Of a stretch of 64,000 nt of DNA, positions 10,257 to 18,446 are shown one piece after another. A program made the translations under genes and the position numbers. The notes under the pieces were generated by a model. It saw nothing but the letters and a program-made list of their open reading frames with translations, was not told where the DNA came from and made no database searches. Every line of letters begins with the position of its first letter. The stretch's first letter is position 1. Source of the stretch: Oryzicola mucosus (GTDB lineage: Bacteria; Pseudomonadota; Alphaproteobacteria; Rhizobiales; Rhizobiaceae). The DNA lies in assembly GCF_014534685.1 (NCBI RefSeq), contig NZ_JACVVX010000001.1:124001-188000 (forward strand). The letters are read 5' to 3'.

Positions 10257-11801
10257 TCAGGCAGCCAGTTTGGCAAGCGCGGCTGCGCTGTCATGTTCAG
10301 GGACGTCTCCGATCTCTGCCATTTTCTGATCCAGACGGGCCAGCATGTCCTTGAAGATCGAGGCATAGGCGGGGTCGTGGGCGACATTGGTCAGCTCGTG
10401 CGAGTCGGCCTCGCAATCGAACATCTCCCACTCCGGCGGCGCACCATTCGGTCGCGCGCCCAGTTGGCCCAGGTCGTCGTTGTACCAGTAGATCAGCTTG
10501 TAGCGTTCGTTGCGGACGCCGTAATGGGCCCAGCATTCGTGGATGTCGTCATTATGCATCCAGTAGCGGTGATAGGTCAGCTGTTCCCAGTTTTCAGGCG
10601 TCCGCCCTTCGAGCACCGCGCGCATGGAGCGGCCTTGCATGTAGCTGGGCATTTGCAACCCGGCATAGTCCAGAAAGGTTGGCGCGAAATCGACGTTGCA
10701 GGCGATATCCTTGCTGGTCGATCCGGGCCTGATGGCCTTGGGATAGCGCGCGAGAAACGGCATTTGCAGCGATTCTTCGTACATGAAGCGCTTGTCGAAC
10801 CAGCCGTGCTCCCCCAGGAAAAATCCCTGGTCGGACGTGTAGATGACGATGGTATTCTCGGCGAGGCCCTTCTCGTCCAGGTAATCGAGCAGACGACCGA
10901 CACTTTCGTCGATGGACTGCACGGTGCGCAGATAGCGCTTGATAAAGCGCTGATACTTGAACTCGGCGAATTTCTGCGGATCATCGAAGGTGAAGTTCTG
11001 TCCCGTTTCCGAGCAGATCACGGTGATGGTTTCACCCTCCTGCAGGTCAGGAATGCGACGCATCCAGGGGATGAAGTCGAGCATCAGGGCGCCGACTTTT
11101 TCCGCCGGACCGGAGGGGGTTACGAGGCCAATGTCCTCGTAGTTCATGTCCGAGCGGATGCGCATCCGGGCTGCCGCTGCGGCGGCTGCGCGGTTGGAAT
11201 AATCGTCGTTGAAGGTTTCCGGGAGGGGAATGTCTTCATCGGCGAAGAGGTGATTGTACTTCGGGTGCGGTTCGAAATGGCGATGCGGCGCCTTGTGGTG
11301 GCACATCAAAAAGAACGGCTGGTCGCCCGACTTTTCGATGAAATCCAGGCTCATGTCAGTGATGACCTCGGTGGCGTAGCCGGGGATGCGGCGGCTGCCA
11401 TCGGGAAAAATGAACTTGGGATCCCAGTAATCCCCCTGCCCCGGCAAGACGGCCCATTCGTCGAAGCCGGTAGGGTTGTGGCCCTTGCCCTCGCCCATAT
11501 GCCATTTGCCGAACATGCCCGTGCGATAGCCGCCCTGGCGCAAGTGCTTGGCAACATTGGGCAAACGGTTGTCTATCTCGGTATAGAGGGTCGTAACGCA
11601 GTTGACGTGATTGTAGGTGCCCGTGAGGATCGCGGCGCGGCTTGGGGTACAGATGGAGTTGGTGACATAGGTGGCGTCGTGCCGCATGCCTTCATTGGCC
11701 AGCCGATCAAGGTTGGGCGTGGAATTGAGGCCGCCGCCATACGCGGAAATAGCCCTGGCAGCGTGATCGTCGCTCATGATGAAGATGATGTTGGGGCGCA
11801 T
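10257..11801 (-). CDS. Cys-type sulfatase 1
   Basis: A 514-residue type I sulfatase, hydrolysing sulfate esters. MRPNIIFIMSDDHAARAISA supplies metal-ligand Asp11 and Asp12. The maturation motif CTPSRAAILTG has the formylglycine cysteine at residue 51 in the standard C-x-P-S-R context. The second metal-site segment TSDQGFFLGEHGWFDKRFMY and CHHKAPHRHFEPHP (substrate/metal His) are present. No signal sequence precedes the domain, so it is predicted cytoplasmic. It is cotranscribed with sulfatase 2 upstream (21-base gap) and GH3 and FGE downstream. The actual sulfated sugar cannot be read from sequence alone. Confidence 0.95.
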   Translation of the reverse strand: MRPNIIFIMSDDHAARAISAYGGGLNSTPNLDRLANEGMRHDATYVTNSICTPSRAAILTGTYNHVNCVTTLYTEIDNRLPNVAKHLRQGGYRTGMFGKWHMGEGKGHNPTGFDEWAVLPGQGDYWDPKFIFPDGSRRIPGYATEVITDMSLDFIEKSGDQPFFLMCHHKAPHRHFEPHPKYNHLFADEDIPLPETFNDDYSNRAAAAAAARMRIRSDMNYEDIGLVTPSGPAEKVGALMLDFIPWMRRIPDLQEGETITVICSETGQNFTFDDPQKFAEFKYQRFIKRYLRTVQSIDESVGRLLDYLDEKGLAENTIVIYTSDQGFFLGEHGWFDKRFMYEESLQMPFLARYPKAIRPGSTSKDIACNVDFAPTFLDYAGLQMPSYMQGRSMRAVLEGRTPENWEQLTYHRYWMHNDDIHECWAHYGVRNERYKLIYWYNDDLGQLGARPNGAPPEWEMFDCEADSHELTNVAHDPAYASIFKDMLARLDQKMAEIGDVPEHDSAAALAKLAA

Positions 11802-11822
11802 GAAAAGGTCCTGAAATATGCG

Positions 11823-13601
11823 TTATTCTGCAGCGACGGCGCGCAGCGACTGCTCGATATGATCGAGCCGAGCCTTGTCGAGCTGGGGCACCATGCCGGC
11901 GATTTCTACGAGAGTTTTGTCGTCGAAGATGGGGGGGATGCGGCCGCCCGTCAGCGCGGGAATGGCGTTGACAATGATGTCGCGCATGGCTGTTTCTGCT
12001 AGCAGATCGTTAACGCTGACCGTCGCAACAAAGGCGTCCCGTGCGAATTCGGAAACACGAGGTGCGATGCGCTGCCCGGCCTCCACTTGTGCCCATTGTC
12101 TTTCGACTAGAAGGTGCATTTCGGTGACCGCACCATCGGCCGGAAGCCCGAGCCGCTCGAACTGGCTGGGCGGTGCCTCATTGTCGCGCAATAGTTGGAC
12201 AAGCAGCTCGGCCATGCGCAATTCGAGCGCAGCGTCGCGCAGCGGATTGGTCTGGCCCGGGTCGGTCTTGAGGTCATAGAGCAGCGTGCCGTATTCGGAC
12301 GGGCCGCGCATGGTCCAACCCCGCATGCGCATCACCGGGGCGCCCTTGGTGAACGAGAAACCCGCAATGAGCTCGGCACCTTCGAACTCGGAAGGCTCAA
12401 AGCGCGACCGCATATGGGTCGGCATCAGAGTATGCTCGATGAGGGGCTGATTGGCGGGGTCTGCCGCGGCGCGCATATAGACATAGCGCCCGTCGGTGAC
12501 GCTGACATGGCCACCGAAAATGCCGAAGAGGCCAGCCTCGCGCACCGGTATATCGGAAGCGACGGTGTTCCCGAGCGGCTGACCCAACATGTCGGGGGTT
12601 GGCGCGATGCCGAAGAAGTCGAGCAGCGTCGGGGCGATATCGATGGTCTGCACCAGCGCCTCACGACGCTGGCCGGCAATGCCGCTGCGAGGATCCCAGC
12701 AAAAGAATGGCGTGTGAATGGTCTCGTCATACCAGGGCATGACCGACTTGCCCCACCAGCCCCGCTCGCCCAGCATATAGCCATGGTCGGTGCAGACGAT
12801 GAGCATGGTGTCCTGCCACATGTCCCTGGCGTCCATGAGGTCGAGCACGCGTCCCAGATTGGCGTCGCACATGGACAGCAGGGCCTGATAGCGGCGCTTT
12901 GCCTGTTCCGCGGTCGCCTGACTTTCGGTAACGCGGGCATAGGGCGGCCAATCAAAATCGGGCGCATTGCCGGTCTCGGTTTCAGGGTAGAGTCGGTGAT
13001 ACTGATCGTAGCTGAAGAATGGCTCGTGCGGATCGAAGGTTTCCAGCTGCAGCATCCAGCTATCGGCTTCGACATTGGTCTCGATGAATTCGAGACCGGC
13101 ATTGAAGGTCATGCTCTGGGGATGGTCAGCTTCATCCTCAAGATAGGTCCGGTTGATACCGTCCTGGTTATGCATGCGGTACAGAACATTGCTGAGCCGT
13201 TTGCTGTCGTTTCTGTCCACCACACCCTTCCAGAGGTCCCCCTCCTGGCCGCGGAAAAATTCATAGCTCGAATAGCGGTTGTGATAGGTCGCGCCGCCAT
13301 CTTCCCAATAGTGCTGATGGTCGGTGACGAGATGCGTGTAGACCCCGTTCTTGCCCAGGATTTCCGGCATGGAATCATCGAAGGGCTCGATGGGCCCCCA
13401 GGAGCGGTGCAGGAAATTATAGCGTCCGGTGTGCATTTCGCGGCGCGCCGGCATGCAGGGCATGGAGCCCGCATAGCAATTGTCGAACGTCGCGCTGCGT
13501 TCGGCCAGCCGGGCAAAATTGGGCGCATGAACCTGCGTGTCGCCGTAAGGCGGCAACATGCGTCGATTGAGGCTGTCGAACATGACAATAATGGCGCGCA
13601 T
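11823..13601 (-). CDS. Cys-type sulfatase 2
   Basis: A 592-residue sulfatase different from its neighbour. MRAIIVMFDSLNRRMLPPYG provides the N-terminal metal Asp9. The motif CMPARREMHTGR puts the formylglycine cysteine at residue 49 in the C-x-P-A-R variant. VCTDHGYMLGERGWWGKS is the second metal-site segment. I start it at the ATG at 13601, five bases after the ABC ATPase stop, because the longer in-frame extension is antisense-like Arg/Ser-rich sequence. No signal peptide is seen. The C-terminal 120 residues (FARDAFVATVSVNDLLAETA) are not part of the core fold and may pack on a partner or substrate. Two sulfatases with different motifs suggest two sulfate-ester positions or linkages. Confidence 0.93.
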   Translation of the reverse strand: MRAIIVMFDSLNRRMLPPYGDTQVHAPNFARLAERSATFDNCYAGSMPCMPARREMHTGRYNFLHRSWGPIEPFDDSMPEILGKNGVYTHLVTDHQHYWEDGGATYHNRYSSYEFFRGQEGDLWKGVVDRNDSKRLSNVLYRMHNQDGINRTYLEDEADHPQSMTFNAGLEFIETNVEADSWMLQLETFDPHEPFFSYDQYHRLYPETETGNAPDFDWPPYARVTESQATAEQAKRRYQALLSMCDANLGRVLDLMDARDMWQDTMLIVCTDHGYMLGERGWWGKSVMPWYDETIHTPFFCWDPRSGIAGQRREALVQTIDIAPTLLDFFGIAPTPDMLGQPLGNTVASDIPVREAGLFGIFGGHVSVTDGRYVYMRAAADPANQPLIEHTLMPTHMRSRFEPSEFEGAELIAGFSFTKGAPVMRMRGWTMRGPSEYGTLLYDLKTDPGQTNPLRDAALELRMAELLVQLLRDNEAPPSQFERLGLPADGAVTEMHLLVERQWAQVEAGQRIAPRVSEFARDAFVATVSVNDLLAETAMRDIIVNAIPALTGGRIPPIFDDKTLVEIAGMVPQLDKARLDHIEQSLRAVAAE

Positions 13602-13606
13602 GATCG

Positions 13607-14419
13607 TCAGGCTCCCCGAGAGAGGGCGCGCAAGGCGGCGCGGCGTTCGGCCTGCCGAACCGGGTCGGCAACCGGCGCTGCCAGCAGAAGCCGCTTGGTG
13701 TAATCGTGCTGAGGATCGGCCGTGACCTGATCGCACTCGCCAAACTCGACGATCTCTCCGCCCCGCATGACCGCAACCCGATGCGAGATGTGGCGCACCA
13801 CGGACAGGTCATGACTGACGAAGAGATAAGCGACCCCCGTTCGCTCCTGGATCTCGACGAAAAGATCGAGAACCCGGGCCTGAGTCGAAAGATCGAGCGC
13901 CGACACAGGTTCATCGCAGACGATCAGATGCGGCGAGAGCGCGAGCGCCCTGGCAATGGCTATGCGCTGGCGCTGTCCGCCCGAGAACTCGCGCGGATAG
14001 CGTTGCGCCGCATCCTTGGGCAGCGCCACCTGATCGAGCAGCTTGTGCACCTGAGCCGCTGCATCGGCTTTCGCTGCCTGCCCGCGTGCCACGATCGGCT
14101 CGATCAGAATATCCTCGATGGTCATCGAGGGATTGAGCGACGTGTAGGGGTCCTGGAAAACCGCCTGGATGGATGCGGCCCTGCCCTTGCGGTCGCGGGG
14201 CGCAACCCCGCCGATGTCCTGGCCCTCAAAGACAATGCGGCCTGAACTGATCGGGCCGATACCGAGGATGGCGCGGCCAAGCGTGGTTTTGCCGGAACCA
14301 CTTTCCCCCACCAGGCCCACTGTCTCACCAGGGCGGACGGTCAGGTTGATGTTCTTGAGGACGTGATGGGCACCAAAATGGGTGTTCACGCCGATGCAGT
14401 CGACAATTACATCGCTCAT
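13607..14419 (-). CDS. ABC importer ATP-binding subunit, OppF/DppF type
   Basis: A 270-residue ATPase of the peptide/nickel/oligosaccharide importer class. Walker A is [17 protein letters not shown], the signature is EFSGGQRQRIAIARALALSP and Walker B is LIVCDEPVSALDLSTQARVL; VAYLFVSHDLSVVRHI holds the switch histidine. The start ATG overlaps the stop of the fused permease-ATPase gene (ATGA) and the end lies five bases from sulfatase 2. It forms the ATPase pair with the C-terminal half of the preceding gene. The coupling to sulfatases argues for a sugar-derived rather than peptide substrate; members of this ABC class are known to import oligosaccharides. Confidence 0.93.
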   Translation of the reverse strand: MSDVIVDCIGVNTHFGAHHVLKNINLTVRPGETVGLVGESGSGKTTLGRAILGIGPISSGRIVFEGQDIGGVAPRDRKGRAASIQAVFQDPYTSLNPSMTIEDILIEPIVARGQAAKADAAAQVHKLLDQVALPKDAAQRYPREFSGGQRQRIAIARALALSPHLIVCDEPVSALDLSTQARVLDLFVEIQERTGVAYLFVSHDLSVVRHISHRVAVMRGGEIVEFGECDQVTADPQHDYTKRLLLAAPVADPVRQAERRAALRALSRGA

Positions 14420-16179
14420 GCCGAAACTTCCTTGGCTTGCACGGGCCGATAGACGCGCGGCGTCACATCATCGAGCACGGCTGCGAGAAGCAGTTTGGTG
14501 TAGTCGTGCTGGGGGTCGGCAAAGAGACTCTGCACCGCACTTGTTTCGACCACACGTCCGTCGCGCATGACGGAGACCCGGTGGCATATGTCGGCCACGA
14601 CGCCGAAATTGTGGGTGACGAGCACGACCGACATGTTCATCTCGGCCTGCAGATCGCGCATCAGTTCAAGCACTTCGGCCTGGACGGTCACGTCGAGGGC
14701 CGTGGTCGGCTCGTCGGCGATCAGCAGGTCCGGCTTGCAGGAAATGGCCCGGGCGATCAGCACGCGCTGCGCCATGCCGCCCGAGATCTGGTGCGGATAG
14801 GCATTGTAGGTGCGAACTGGGTCGGGCATGCCCACCCGTGCAAGGAGTTTCAGCGCACGGGCCTTGGCCTCGGCCTTGGATATGCCCAACACGGTGACCA
14901 TGGGCTCGGTGAGCTGGAAGCCGATGCGGAAGGCCGGATCGAGATTGCTCATCGGCTCCTGCGGGACATAGGCGATGCGTTTGCCGCGCAGCTTCTGCAT
15001 CTCGCTTTCAGGCAGATTTGCAATGTCGCGGCCATCAAACCAGATGGACCCGGAGAGGATGCGGCCGCCGGTGGAGAGAAGGCCCAGGATGGCGAACGCC
15101 GTCTGCGTCTTGCCCGAGCCGCTTTCGCCGACCAGGCCAAGCACTTCGCCGCGTCGCAGCTGCAGGGACACGCCCTTGACCACCTCGGTCCAGCCGGACT
15201 TGGTTGGATAGCCGACGACGAGTTCCCGGACGTCGAGCAGCACCGCCGCATCGTTGGGGGCTGTGCCGACGGGGTGCGGGGCTGGGGCAGGAATTTTAGG
15301 GGCCGTCGCCACTCGGTCGCCTTGCTGTAGGCGGTCGCGGATAGCGTTGGCGAGCAGCACGAAGGAGGCAACGGTGACCGAGATGGCCAGGCCGGGCCAG
15401 AGAATGGCCGTGGGCACCACGAACATATTGGCGAAGGCGTCCTGCAGCATGCCGCCCCAGGTAGGCACTGCCGGATCGCCCAGGCCCAGGAATTCAAGGC
15501 CGGCCTGAATGACAATGGAAATGCCGGCGACGATGGAAACCTGAATGATGACCGGGGCGCGGATGACCAGAAGAATATGGCGAGCGATGATCCGCATATC
15601 CGACAGCCCCGAGACGCGCGCCGCATCGACGTAGAGCTCGTGCTTGACCCCGTTCACGAGATTGCGCGTCAGGCGGTAGAAGCCGGGCGACAACATGACA
15701 CCGAAGATGATCATGGACACGTGAATGGACGAGCCCAGCGACTGGTAGAATGCCAGGAGTACGATGAGGGCCGGCAGAGCCATCAGGCCGTCGGCGACCC
15801 AGCTCATGACCACCTCGCGGCGGCCACCGAAATAGCCGGCGAAGAGACCCGCCGTGACGCCGATCGCAGCGGCTACGCTAAGGGCAATCAGCGCCCCGAC
15901 CAGCGTATTTTGCGTGCCGTAGACGAGGCGGCTGAAAATATCGCGTCCCGAACCGTCGCCGCCCAGCAGATAGCCATCGCCAGGCGGGGCATTGATCTTG
16001 AATATTTGCAGGTCATCGGCAGCGAAAGGCGCGATCAGCGGCGCGAAGACTGCGGCGACGATAACCAGGAGCAGCAGAAGAGCGGCGACGAGACCGAGCG
16101 GATTGGTCAGAACCGAACGGACAATGCTTTCACGGCCAGGGGCGCTGGCGGGTGCCGGGGTGGTACTTGCAGCGGACAT
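14416..16179 (-). CDS. fused ABC permease (OppC-like) and ATPase (OppD-like)
   Basis: A 587-residue fusion. Residues about 1-290 are an OppC-type permease: an N-terminal membrane helix ([20 protein letters not shown]), the extracytoplasmic loop [16 protein letters not shown], and the coupling loop [20 protein letters not shown]. After a Pro/Ala-rich linker ([13 protein letters not shown]) comes a complete ATPase with Walker [11 protein letters not shown], signature [16 protein letters not shown] and Walker [17 protein letters not shown]. The start at 16179 ([10 protein letters not shown]) overlaps the oppB-like stop by one base (TGATG). The single chain fixes one permease and one ATPase in a 1:1 ratio. 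Such fusions occur in Alphaproteobacteria. Nothing suggests a frameshift artefact. Confidence 0.93.
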   Translation of the reverse strand: MSAASTTPAPASAPGRESIVRSVLTNPLGLVAALLLLLVIVAAVFAPLIAPFAADDLQIFKINAPPGDGYLLGGDGSGRDIFSRLVYGTQNTLVGALIALSVAAAIGVTAGLFAGYFGGRREVVMSWVADGLMALPALIVLLAFYQSLGSSIHVSMIIFGVMLSPGFYRLTRNLVNGVKHELYVDAARVSGLSDMRIIARHILLVIRAPVIIQVSIVAGISIVIQAGLEFLGLGDPAVPTWGGMLQDAFANMFVVPTAILWPGLAISVTVASFVLLANAIRDRLQQGDRVATAPKIPAPAPHPVGTAPNDAAVLLDVRELVVGYPTKSGWTEVVKGVSLQLRRGEVLGLVGESGSGKTQTAFAILGLLSTGGRILSGSIWFDGRDIANLPESEMQKLRGKRIAYVPQEPMSNLDPAFRIGFQLTEPMVTVLGISKAEAKARALKLLARVGMPDPVRTYNAYPHQISGGMAQRVLIARAISCKPDLLIADEPTTALDVTVQAEVLELMRDLQAEMNMSVVLVTHNFGVVADICHRVSVMRDGRVVETSAVQSLFADPQHDYTKLLLAAVLDDVTPRVYRPVQAKEVSA

Positions 16180-17117
16180 CAGAGGCGCACCTTCGGGTTG
16201 ACCCAAGCATTGGCCAGGTCGATGGCGATATTCACGATGACGACCAGAATAATCATGGTGACAACCACTCCCATGAGCACTGGAATGTCGCCCGAAAGAG
16301 CAGCCTGGACGGTGACCGAGCCGAGACCAGGAATGGCAAAGACCCGCTCGATGATCGCGGCCCCGCCAAGCAGGCCGATGAACTGCAGTGACAGCACCGT
16401 CAGCGCCGCCGGCATGGCGTTGCGCAGGGCATGGCGGAAGAGCACCGAAGACGGCTTGATGCCCCCGGCACGCAAGGTGCGCACATAGTCCTGCCGCAAG
16501 GCATCGATCATGGCGCCGCGCACCTGTTGGGACGCGGAGGCGATGCCGGAAAGGACCAGAGCGCCCACCGGAAGGGCGAGCGAGGCTAGCCAGCCGGTCG
16601 GTGAATTGAGAAAGTCGGTATAGCCGGTCGCGGGGAGCCAGCGCAGATTAAGCGCAAAGACGACTACAAGAATAAGACCCAGCCAGAAATTGGGGAGCGA
16701 AAAACCAACAACGCTGATCAGCTGGATGACGCGGTCCGCCCATCCTCCACGCACGGCGGCTACTATGCCCAGAAGGGCAGAGACAATACCGATGATGCAG
16801 ATTGCCAGCACGACCATGGAAAGCGTCACAGGCAGGCGGCCGGAGAGAATTTTCGAGACGCTCTCCCCCATGGTCCAGGACATGCCGAGATCGCCGCGCA
16901 CGGCCTTTGCAACCCAGGTGCCATACTGCTCGTTGAGCGGTCGGTCGATGCCGAGTTTGGCTTCGAGATCGGCAATCTGCTGGTCGGTGGCATTATCGCC
17001 CAGGATGTTCTGCGCGACATTGTCGGCGCCGCCAAAAACCAAGGCGAAGGTCAGCGTCGTGACCAGCGCCAAGAGTACCAGGCTCGAAAGCAATCTTTTG
17101 GACAGGTAACTAAGCAT
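16179..17117 (-). CDS. ABC importer permease, OppB/DppB type
   Basis: Membrane permease of the sulfatase-linked importer. From the ATG at 17117 (MLSYLSKRLLSSLVLLALVT) it has 312 residues. Typical features are a first helix, the extracytoplasmic segment with IDRPLNEQYGTWVAKAVRGD and LGMSW, and the coupling loop ALRQDYVRTLRAGGIKPSSV. GGGGAGG lies ten bases before this ATG. A GTG start seven codons earlier is possible. It is the first large gene of the transcription unit running down to FGE. A 27-codon reading frame with a strong ribosome-binding site ends across this start codon. Confidence 0.92.
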   Translation of the reverse strand: MLSYLSKRLLSSLVLLALVTTLTFALVFGGADNVAQNILGDNATDQQIADLEAKLGIDRPLNEQYGTWVAKAVRGDLGMSWTMGESVSKILSGRLPVTLSMVVLAICIIGIVSALLGIVAAVRGGWADRVIQLISVVGFSLPNFWLGLILVVVFALNLRWLPATGYTDFLNSPTGWLASLALPVGALVLSGIASASQQVRGAMIDALRQDYVRTLRAGGIKPSSVLFRHALRNAMPAALTVLSLQFIGLLGGAAIIERVFAIPGLGSVTVQAALSGDIPVLMGVVVTMIILVVIVNIAIDLANAWVNPKVRL

Positions 17118-17193
17118 GGGGAAGCTGCCTCCCCGCACTTTTCGGCGCGCGGTGATTGTAGCCCCCCGCGGCGCCAGCGCCGAAAGCGATCAT
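17110..17193 (-). CDS. putative 27-residue leader ORF ahead of the ABC/sulfatase operon
   Basis: An ATG at 17193 preceded at seven bases by GGAGG opens 27 codons (MIAFGAGAAGGYNHR... ending QLPHA) and stops with TAG at 17110-17112. That stop lies just inside the permease gene, overlapping its ATG at 17117 in another frame. The geometry is that of translational coupling. The peptide is Gly/Ala-rich at the start and basic later; I recognise no family. It may be a real coupling or attenuation leader or a chance frame; the strong Shine-Dalgarno is the main support. Confidence 0.35.
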   Translation of the reverse strand: MIAFGAGAAGGYNHRAPKSAGRQLPHA

Positions 17194-17241
17194 GATTTTT
17201 CCTCCACATGCCCCGCCGTTTTCGGCTTCGGGCGGCTCGTT

Positions 17242-17264
17242 GGTTCGGTGATAGCAGTTGAACC
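17242..17264. promoter_or_regulatory. candidate LysR operator in the divergent promoter region
   Basis: GGTTC and GAACC form an inverted repeat with a 13-base spacer between the divergent LysR gene and the ABC/sulfatase operon. Short arms with a long spacer fit a LysR-type site, but this is only a visual candidate. Confidence 0.3.
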
Positions 17265-17318
17265 TATGCGCAGATAATGCAAAAACCATCAGGAGCGATA
17301 AACAAGGCTGATACCTCT

Positions 17319-18305
17319 ATGCTGGACCAGATCACGCATCTTTTTCGCCTGCGCACCATCCTCGAACAAGGCAGCCTGCGCCGCGCGTCCGAAAAGCTGA
17401 ACGTGACCCAGCCGGCGCTGTCGCGCTCTCTGGCACAACTCGAGAAGTACTTCGGCCAACAGCTGGTCGAGCGCCACGCACGTGGGGTGAAAGCGACCCC
17501 TTTCGGGGAAAAGGTGCTGTCCGTTTCCAACCGCATCGAGCGCTATTGGGAAATCGCCGAGCACGAATTGCGCACCGAGGTAAGCGACGAAAAAACAGTG
17601 ATGCGGATCGGCGGCGGCCCGGTCTGGCGATCGGGGATTTTGTCGAGCATTCTGACGGAACTGCAGATCCGCTATCCGCGCAATGTTATCGAATTTACCA
17701 CATTGACCTATGGCAAGGCGCTGCAGGATCTGCGCGAGGGACGGCTGGACGTTGCCTTCGGGGGTGTCTTCAACGATGGCGGAAGCAGTCCGCGCTTCGA
17801 GCGCATTAAATTGACCGAGGTGACCAATCATGTGATGGCGCGGGAAGACCATCCGCTGTTGGCGGCTCAGGACCCGGACATTTCACCATCGAGCCTGCTG
17901 GCCTATCCGTGGATCGTCTATTCCGAACTGCCGGCCTATCGCGAGATCACCCAGCATACCGTCGCCGAACATATCGGCGGCATGCCCGACATCCGCTTTA
18001 TCTGCCAAAACCTGCTTTCTGTGCTGACCATCCTGCAGCAGAGCGACTGTCTTTGCGTATTGCCCTCTCTGTCGGTGCAGGCGGTAAACTCGCCGCGCAT
18101 CGTGCCAATACCCCTGCCCCTGCGACGCAGCACCGTCGATATCGGTATGATCTTCCGCACCGAGATCGGGGAATGGGGACCGATGAAGACGCTGCTCGAA
18201 CTCTGCCGGCAAAAGTTTGACATCATCGAACAAGGGGAACTCGATCCGACGCATACCGGGACGGCCAGATCGCTGGTGGGCGAAACCGAGATCGGGCAAC
18301 CCTGA
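17319..18305 (+). CDS. LysR-family transcriptional regulator of the sulfatase/ABC locus
   Basis: A LysR-type regulator of 328 residues from the ATG at 17319 (MLDQITHLFRLRTILEQGSL). The winged helix-turn-helix is RRASEKLNVTQPALSRSLAQ, followed by the linker helix and a periplasmic-binding-like effector domain. It is divergent from the permease operon and convergent with the solute-binding gene, so it probably controls both in response to a sugar or sulfated ligand. An in-frame ATG at 17277 would add 14 residues and cannot be excluded. The target assignment is inferred from position only. Confidence 0.88.
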   Translation: MLDQITHLFRLRTILEQGSLRRASEKLNVTQPALSRSLAQLEKYFGQQLVERHARGVKATPFGEKVLSVSNRIERYWEIAEHELRTEVSDEKTVMRIGGGPVWRSGILSSILTELQIRYPRNVIEFTTLTYGKALQDLREGRLDVAFGGVFNDGGSSPRFERIKLTEVTNHVMAREDHPLLAAQDPDISPSSLLAYPWIVYSELPAYREITQHTVAEHIGGMPDIRFICQNLLSVLTILQQSDCLCVLPSLSVQAVNSPRIVPIPLPLRRSTVDIGMIFRTEIGEWGPMKTLLELCRQKFDIIEQGELDPTHTGTARSLVGETEIGQP

Positions 18306-18396
18306 GGCCGGCCTCTCGTGCCAATCGGTCAAGGCAGTCATCGCGTTCCTCGCGCCGGGCGGAGGGGACAGATCGGACATGGCTTCCATCAAACGA

Positions 18397-18424
18397 AGAA
18401 GGCGACCATTGCTGGCCGCCTTCT
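18397..18424 (-). terminator. hairpin between convergent LysR and solute-binding genes
   Basis: An 11-bp stem with one mismatch and loop ATTGCT (outer arms AGAAGGCG / CGCCTTCT). Read on the minus strand the hairpin is followed by TCGTTTGATGG, moderately T-rich, so it probably ends the solute-binding gene transcript; it could also work in the other direction. Confidence 0.6.
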
Positions 18425-18446
18425 GGCTCGAACAGACTTGGGAGGA

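Noticed and set aside
9375-12002. Plus-strand reading frame of 875 codons
   Set aside because: Antisense to the GH3 and sulfatase genes, whose active-site motifs are clear on the other strand.
12195-13703. Plus-strand reading frame of 502 codons
   Set aside because: Antisense to sulfatase 2, which has an intact catalytic motif.
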